Assembly: GCA_034520365.1 (NCBI GenBank)
Contig: JAXHNP010000003.1
Location: 62,001-126,000, forward strand
Direction of reading: 5' to 3'
From: Desulfobacterales bacterium
Lineage (GTDB): Bacteria; Desulfobacterota; Desulfobacteria; Desulfobacterales; Desulfosalsimonadaceae
DNA: 64,000 bases
Numbering within the stretch: the stretch's first letter is position 1; the number at the start of each line of letters is the position of its first letter. The position numbers were made by a program, and so were the translations under genes. A model generated the notes under the pieces. It was not told the origin of the DNA and ran no database searches. It saw only the letters and a list, made by a program, of their open reading frames with translations. Shown one piece after another: positions 59,000 through 64,000 of the stretch.

Positions 59000-60937
59000 A
59001 TGAGCAGCCACAAGCGAAACATTTATCTGCAGAAAAAACCCCTTGAAGACGCCAGAAAGACCATTCTGGACGCTTTTGCCGAAACATCCCCGGCCAGACA
59101 ATGGATTCCGGTAACAGAATCCGTGGGCCGGGTGCTTGCCGAACCCGTATTTGCGGCCGTTTCATCCCCCAATTTTCACGCGGCCGCCATGGACGGGGTG
59201 GCGGTGAAAGCGGCCGATACGTTCGGGGCCGCCGAAACCCGCCCCTTGAAGCTTCAGGCGGGCCGCACCGCATTTCCGGTCAACACCGGCCATATCATGC
59301 CCGAAGAAACGGATGGGGTGATCATGATCGAGCAGATCAACTGGCTGGAAAATGACTGGATAGAAATTGAAGCCCCGGTCTACCCGTGGCAGAATGTCCG
59401 TAAAATGGGTGAGGATATTGTGGCCACCGAACTGGTGTTTCCCCGCAATCACAAGATCACGCCCCATTGTCTGGGGGCGCTTATCACTGCCGGAATCTCA
59501 AGTGTCTATGTCTTTAAAAAACCAACCGCCCTTATCCTGCCTACAGGCTCCGAACTGGTTGACCTGGCGGCAGTTGACCCGCCAACTCTGGCGCCCGGCA
59601 AAATTCTGGAATCAAACTCCCACATGCTGGGCCGGATGGTGGAAGCCTGCGGCGGGAGCTACCGGCGGCATGATATCGTGGCGGATGATACCCAAACCAT
59701 CCGCGCGGCCATAGAGGATGCGGATAGCGCGGATATTGATCTCATCCTGATTCTGGGCGGATCATCGGCCGGCTCTGAGGATTATGCCCGGGCGGTGATT
59801 GAAGAGCTCGGATCTGTGCTGGTGCACGGGGTTACCATGATGCCCGGAAAACCCGTTATCGCCGGCAGCATCAACGGCAAGCCGGCATTCGGCATGCCCG
59901 GCTATCCGGTATCGGCCATTATTGCCTTTGAACAGCTGATCCGGCCCCTTATCCACCAGATGATCCGTCAGCCGGAACCCGAAACCCGGCGCATCCATGC
60001 GCTGTCCACCCGAAAGCTTGCTTCCAAGCTCGGCGTGGAGGAATTTATCCGGGTCAAACTCGGGCAGGTAGGGGACAATATCGTGGCCACCCCCCTGCCC
60101 CGGGGAGCGGGCTGCATTACAAGCTTTACAGAAGCCGACGGCATCATCAGAATTCCAAGCGCCGTTGAAGGCATAGACGCCAACACCCCGGTTCCCGCAG
60201 AACTCCTCCGGCCATTACCCAGCATCTACAACACCCTGGTCTGCGTGGGCAGCCATGACAACAGCCTGGATATTATTTCGGATATGATCCGGGAAAAAAG
60301 CAGCCAAACAAGCCTTTCCTCGAGTCACGTGGGCAGCATGGGCGGCCTCATGGCAATTAAAAAAGGACTTTGCCATATTGCCGGCACCCATCTGCTTGAT
60401 ACATCGGATGGAAGTTATAATATTTCATATATAAAACAGTATCTGCCAGAGCGATGCGTTCACCTGATCCACCTGGTAAAACGGGATCAGGGCCTGATCG
60501 TCCGGCCCGGGAATCCGAAAAAAATAAAGGATATCAAAGACCTTGCCCGCCCGGAGGTTCAGTTTATGAACCGCCAGGGGGGATCCGGCACACGGATTCT
60601 TCTGGATTACCGCTTAAATGAACTGGGGCTTAAGCCGGCGGATATCGCAGGCTATTTCAATGAAGAATATACCCATATGGCGGTGGCCGTGGCCGTTTTG
60701 AGCGGGGCCGCGGACGCGGGCTTAGGCATTTATGCCGCGGCCAAAGCCTTGAACCTTGAATTTATACCCGTGGTCACCGAATCCTATGAACTGGTGATAC
60801 CGGATGAATTCATCGAAAAGCCGGAAATCCGGCTTCTATTTGACATCATCAATTCTGCGGAATTTAAATCCCGGGTGGCGGCGCTCGGGGGATATCATTT
60901 GGAAAACACCGGCACATGGATATGGAAAAACAGATGA
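59000..60937 (+). CDS. MoeA fused to a periplasmic-binding-protein-like domain
   Basis: A 645-residue protein. Residues 1-405 are a complete MoeA (SSPNFHAAAMDGVAV, LPTGSELVD, LILGGSSAGSEDYA, FGMPGYPVSAIIAFEQL). From about 415 a C-terminal PBP-type-like domain follows: LVCVGSHDNSLDIISDMI, SSHVGSMGGLMAIKKGLCHIAGTH, and NRQGGSGTRILLDYRL. This fused layout is known in anaerobes and archaea, where the extra domain resembles a molybdate/LysR-type ligand-binding module and may sense molybdate, tungstate or cofactor. It is cytoplasmic, having no signal peptide. Confidence 0.9.
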   Translation: MSSHKRNIYLQKKPLEDARKTILDAFAETSPARQWIPVTESVGRVLAEPVFAAVSSPNFHAAAMDGVAVKAADTFGAAETRPLKLQAGRTAFPVNTGHIMPEETDGVIMIEQINWLENDWIEIEAPVYPWQNVRKMGEDIVATELVFPRNHKITPHCLGALITAGISSVYVFKKPTALILPTGSELVDLAAVDPPTLAPGKILESNSHMLGRMVEACGGSYRRHDIVADDTQTIRAAIEDADSADIDLILILGGSSAGSEDYARAVIEELGSVLVHGVTMMPGKPVIAGSINGKPAFGMPGYPVSAIIAFEQLIRPLIHQMIRQPEPETRRIHALSTRKLASKLGVEEFIRVKLGQVGDNIVATPLPRGAGCITSFTEADGIIRIPSAVEGIDANTPVPAELLRPLPSIYNTLVCVGSHDNSLDIISDMIREKSSQTSLSSSHVGSMGGLMAIKKGLCHIAGTHLLDTSDGSYNISYIKQYLPERCVHLIHLVKRDQGLIVRPGNPKKIKDIKDLARPEVQFMNRQGGSGTRILLDYRLNELGLKPADIAGYFNEEYTHMAVAVAVLSGAADAGLGIYAAAKALNLEFIPVVTESYELVIPDEFIEKPEIRLLFDIINSAEFKSRVAALGGYHLENTGTWIWKNR

Positions 60938-60938
60938 C

Positions 60939-61355
60939 ATGATGCACTACGAATTGCTGGATCATACGGCGGATTTAGGGCTTCGCATCACCGCGGAGGA
61001 TATCTACGAACTGTTTGAAGCCGCGGCGCACGCCATGTTTGACCAAATCGTGGACCGATCGGTATTAACCGGCGGAACAAAGGAGACCCTCACGGTATCC
61101 GGCATGGATAAACCGGATCTGCTGGTCAGTTGGCTGCGTGAGCTTCTGTATATCTGGAACGGCCGGGAGCGTCTGGTCAAGTGGGTCCATATTGAACAGA
61201 TGGACGAGAGCCATATCGCGGCCAGCATCTGGCATGATCCGTTTGATCCGGCAACACATGAAATTTTAGCAGACATCAAGGCGGTGACCTATCACGGTGT
61301 TAATGTGGAACAGACGCCCAAAGAGTGGGTGGCCACTGTTATATTTGATGTATAA
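60939..61355 (+). CDS. Archease (RtcB activator)
   Basis: A 138-residue archease. The N-terminus YELLDHTADLGLRITAEDIYELFEAAAHAMFD and the C-terminal ILADIKAVTYHGVNVEQ are characteristic, with metal-binding acidic residues in the first segment. It promotes guanylylation and turnover of RtcB. The start at ATG 60939 follows the moeA stop at 60937; ATG 60942 is equally possible. It is 47 bases upstream of rtcB. Confidence 0.9.
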   Translation: MMHYELLDHTADLGLRITAEDIYELFEAAAHAMFDQIVDRSVLTGGTKETLTVSGMDKPDLLVSWLRELLYIWNGRERLVKWVHIEQMDESHIAASIWHDPFDPATHEILADIKAVTYHGVNVEQTPKEWVATVIFDV

Positions 61356-61402
61356 TGTTATGGGTATTGGGGATTGGGTATTAGGTATTAGGTGGTAAAG
61401 AT

Positions 61403-62836
61403 ATGGAACTTATCCAAATTGATCCCTATCGCTGGGAGATAAAAAAAGCCGGCGCCATGCGGGTGCCCGCCCGGATTTATTCGAGCCGGAAGCTCATTGG
61501 GGCGGTTAAAAAGGATGAAACCTTCCGGCAGCTGGTCAACGTGGCCCAGCTGCCGGGAATTTTAAACGCAGCCCTGGCCATGCCGGATATCCATTGGGGC
61601 TATGGCTTCCCCATCGGCGGGGTGGCCGGATTTGACGTGGAAGAAGGGGTCATCTCCCCCGGCGGCGTGGGCTATGATATCAACTGCGGGGTGCGGCTGG
61701 CGGCCACACATATCACCCATGAGGAGATCAAGCCGCATCTGGAAACATTGATTTCCGCCCTTTACCAGAACATCCCCACCGGTGTGGGCGCCACCGGCCA
61801 GGTCAAGCTATCCAATACGGATCTGAAAAAAGTGTTGAAACAGGGCAGCCGATGGGCGGTTGCCCAGGGATTCGGCGAGGCGGCAGACATTGACCGCACA
61901 GAGGATCAGGGGTGCATGCCGGATGCGGATCCGGATGCGGTCACCCAAAAAGCCCTGGAGCGCGGCCGCAAACAGTTGGGCACCCTGGGATCCGGCAACC
62001 ATTTTCTGGAAATCGGCGTGGTGGAAAAAATCCATGATCCGGCGGCCGCCGACGTCTTCGGCCTGGCCGAAGGATTGGTCACGGTGCTCCTGCATACCGG
62101 CTCCCGGGGGTTTGGCCACCAAACCTGCGACGATTTCCTGGCCACCATGACGAAAAACCGAACAATTGACGGCATGGAGCTGCCGGACCGCCAGCTGGCC
62201 TGTGCCAGGATTCAATCCGCGGCCGGGCAAAGGTATTACCGGGCCATGGCCTGTGCCGCCAATTTCGCCTGGGCCAACCGGCAGATCCTGATCCACAATA
62301 CCCGGGAGACGTTTGAGCAGGTCCTGGGGATCGGCCCGCGGCAGTTGGGTATGCGACAGGTCTATGACATCTGCCATAATATCGCCAAATTTGAACAACA
62401 CACGGTGGACGGACAATCCCGGCGCATCTGCGTGCACCGAAAGGGGGCCACACGGGCCTTTCCCCCAAATCATCCGGATCTCTGCGCAGAATACCAAAAA
62501 ACCGGTCAGCCGATCCTGATTCCCGGGGATATGGGCACCGCATCCTATGTGCTTACCGGTACGCCAAATGCCATGGAAGAGACCTTCGGTTCCACCTGCC
62601 ATGGAGCGGGGCGCGTCATGAGCCGAAAGGCGGCGAAAAAATCCGCCAGGGGCCGTTCACTTGAAAAAGAGCTTGCCGAAAAAGGCGTGATTACCCGGTG
62701 GACCGGTAGATCCACACTGGCTGAGGAAATGCCTGAAGCCTACAAGAATGTCACCGAAGTTGTGGATGTGGTGGCGGGCTCCGGGATATCGAAAATTGTG
62801 GCCAAGCTTCGGCCCATTGCGGTCATTAAGGGCTAA
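61403..62836 (+). CDS. rtcB: RtcB, tRNA/RNA-splicing ligase
   Basis: A 477-residue GTP-dependent RNA ligase that joins 2',3'-cyclic phosphate or 3'-phosphate ends to 5'-hydroxyl. The metal-binding cysteine is in GYDINCGVRL. Further metal ligands are in GSGNHFLEIG and HTGSRGFGHQ. The guanylylated histidine is in CHGAGRVMSRKAA. With archease next to it, the pair forms an RNA-repair unit. A GGGTATTAGGTATTAGG repeat fragment lies in its leader at about 61375-61392. Confidence 0.93.
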   Translation: MELIQIDPYRWEIKKAGAMRVPARIYSSRKLIGAVKKDETFRQLVNVAQLPGILNAALAMPDIHWGYGFPIGGVAGFDVEEGVISPGGVGYDINCGVRLAATHITHEEIKPHLETLISALYQNIPTGVGATGQVKLSNTDLKKVLKQGSRWAVAQGFGEAADIDRTEDQGCMPDADPDAVTQKALERGRKQLGTLGSGNHFLEIGVVEKIHDPAAADVFGLAEGLVTVLLHTGSRGFGHQTCDDFLATMTKNRTIDGMELPDRQLACARIQSAAGQRYYRAMACAANFAWANRQILIHNTRETFEQVLGIGPRQLGMRQVYDICHNIAKFEQHTVDGQSRRICVHRKGATRAFPPNHPDLCAEYQKTGQPILIPGDMGTASYVLTGTPNAMEETFGSTCHGAGRVMSRKAAKKSARGRSLEKELAEKGVITRWTGRSTLAEEMPEAYKNVTEVVDVVAGSGISKIVAKLRPIAVIKG

Positions 62837-62872
62837 GGCGAAACAACCGAAAGACATACAAAGGAGGCATCA

Positions 62873-64000
62873 ATGACACCGGAAATTTTCAGGGAGTATG
62901 ATATCAGGGGCGTTGTGGACGAGCAGATCACGGATTCGGATGTTTTTCTGCTGGGCCGGGGCATTGGCACCTATCTGGCGGAACACGGCTGCCGGCATTT
63001 AACCCTGGGCCGGGACTGCCGGTTGAGTTCCGATCGATTCAATGAACAGATGATCAGAGGGCTTATTGCCAGCGGCTGCCACATCACTGATATCGGCGTC
63101 TGCCCCACACCGGTGCTCTATTTTTCAATCAGCCATTTCCAGCAGGAAGGCGGCGTGATGATCACGGCCAGCCATAATCCGCCGGAATACAACGGCTTCA
63201 AAGTATGCCTGGGCACAGACTCCGTGCACGGCCAGGAAATTCAGAAAATCCGGGAAATCATCGAAAAAGAAGCCTTTACAGACGGGGAAGGCAGCCGCAG
63301 CGAGGCGGATGCCATTACCCCCTATAAGCAGTATTTGACAGAGAACATCGAAGTGCCCAATACCATGCGCATCGGGGTGGATGCCGGCAACGGAACCGCC
63401 GGTGTTATAGCGGTCCCGATTTTAAAGGCGCTTAACTGTGAAGTGCATGACCTCTACTGTGAAATGGACGGCAATTTCCCCAACCATGAGGCCGATCCCA
63501 CCGTGGCCGCCAATCTGGAAGACTTGATTGCCCTTGTCAAAGAGAAAAAACTCGACATCGGCATCGGCTATGACGGCGACGGGGACCGGATCGGGGTCAT
63601 TGATGAAAACGGCGATATTATCTACGGCGATCAGCTAATGATTATCTTTTCGCGGGAAATCCTGACCCGCAAACCCGGCGCCACGTTTATCTCCGAGGTG
63701 AAATGCTCCAAAACCATGTATGATGATATTGAAAAAAACGGCGGCCGGGCGATTATGTGGAAAACCGGGCATTCGCTGATTAAAGAGAAGATGAAGGCTG
63801 AAAATGCCGAACTTGCCGGGGAAATGAGCGGCCATATGTTCTTTGCCGACCGGTATTTGGGGTATGATGACGCCATTTATGCCTCCGGCCGGCTCATCGA
63901 GATTCTCTCCCGCACCGGCCGGACCGTCTCCGACCTGCTCGCCGACGTGCCGCCGACTTTCAGCACCCCGGAAATCCGGGTGGAATGTCCGGACCATATC
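62873..64000 (+). CDS. Phosphomannomutase/phosphoglucomutase (partial, 3' end beyond window)
   Basis: The frame from ATG 62873 runs open for 376 codons to the edge of the window. It is an alpha-D-phosphohexomutase. The active serine is in MITASHNPPEYNGFK, the metal-binding loop is GYDGDGDRIG, and the sugar-binding loop is GEMSGHMFF. AAGGAGG precedes the start. The C-terminal phosphate-binding domain is missing here only because of the window edge. It follows rtcB by 36 bases, so may share its transcript. Confidence 0.92.
   Translation, partial: MTPEIFREYDIRGVVDEQITDSDVFLLGRGIGTYLAEHGCRHLTLGRDCRLSSDRFNEQMIRGLIASGCHITDIGVCPTPVLYFSISHFQQEGGVMITASHNPPEYNGFKVCLGTDSVHGQEIQKIREIIEKEAFTDGEGSRSEADAITPYKQYLTENIEVPNTMRIGVDAGNGTAGVIAVPILKALNCEVHDLYCEMDGNFPNHEADPTVAANLEDLIALVKEKKLDIGIGYDGDGDRIGVIDENGDIIYGDQLMIIFSREILTRKPGATFISEVKCSKTMYDDIEKNGGRAIMWKTGHSLIKEKMKAENAELAGEMSGHMFFADRYLGYDDAIYASGRLIEILSRTGRTVSDLLADVPPTFSTPEIRVECPDHI

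Overview
The window looks like a chromosomal segment of an anaerobic member of the Desulfobacterota (former Deltaproteobacteria), probably a Desulfobacterales-type sulfate reducer. This is inferred from gene content, not from a marker gene: an RnfB-type electron-transfer protein, aryl-CoA ligase/ACT/Liv clusters, radical-SAM enzymes (KamA-like, AmrS), a LarA-like protein, tandem MoeA proteins, and moderately GC-rich coding DNA with AT-rich gaps. I saw no rRNA, tRNA, CRISPR array, phage module or complete insertion sequence.

Layout. 0.2-9.2 kb: a crotonase, then a catabolic/transport block with a frameshifted phenylacetate-CoA ligase, a tandem-ACT protein, a complete branched-chain amino acid ABC transporter (livJ-H-M-G-F) and a second, apparently degenerate ligase. 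9.2-15.7 kb: a lipoprotein, a secreted carbohydrate-binding-like protein, a tyrosine phosphatase, an MFS carrier, an EEP-family hydrolase and a frameshifted M20 peptidase. 15.9-18.6 kb: a cyclopropane-type lipid methyltransferase followed by a geranylgeranyl-reductase-like flavoprotein and a Yip1 membrane protein. 18.7-24.6 kb: a tripartite RND efflux operon. 24.6-26.6 kb: an AT-rich islet with two toxin-antitoxin pairs (CcdAB and a ParE/RelE type). 26.7-34.7 kb, mostly minus strand: an MDR dehydrogenase, a methyltransferase/LarA pair, three tandem AIM24 (TIGR00266) proteins, an M48 protease, an EamA carrier and a GGDEF remnant. 34.9-41 kb: PilZ, thioesterase and FemAB genes and an RsbV/RsbU-RsbW-like signalling pair. 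41-49.9 kb, minus strand: DinB, two MTA/SAH-deaminase-like amidohydrolases flanking an RND-MlaC-MlaA lipid-transport set, and a purine nucleoside phosphorylase. 50.8-53.4 kb: an RnfB-glutamate-synthase-like fusion with an RseC protein. 53.4-56.5 kb: two radical-SAM enzymes and a methyltransferase. 56.9-64 kb: a DapF homologue with both catalytic cysteines replaced by serine, two MoeA proteins (one with a periplasmic-binding-type C-terminus), archease, RtcB and a phosphohexomutase cut by the window edge.

The most unusual feature is a family of small transposable elements. Two 152-bp copies (36274-36425 and 39850-40001) have 17-bp terminal inverted repeats and perfect 10-bp target duplications, and one internal 14-bp hairpin shows two compensatory base-pair changes between the copies. 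A 575-bp element at 49986-50560 carries nearly the same ends and an 8/10 target duplication. It encloses a four-helix-bundle (23S intervening-sequence-protein type) gene bounded by inverted hexamer repeats and interrupted by one in-frame TAA. A one-ended relative lies at 14238-14338. Other dispersed repeats are a ~230-bp composite (14171-14405, 56534-56760), a 122-bp inverted-repeat element at 30996-31117 and a CCTAAATT repeat that forms a perfect 23-bp hairpin at 133-183.

In function, the window combines uptake and activation of aromatic/amino-acid-derived acids, membrane-lipid modification and transport, efflux, purine/methylthio salvage, electron transfer and molybdenum-cofactor synthesis. 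Three genes (paaK, the M20 peptidase and the four-helix-bundle gene) are broken by single-base events. Resequencing would show whether these are real or assembly errors.
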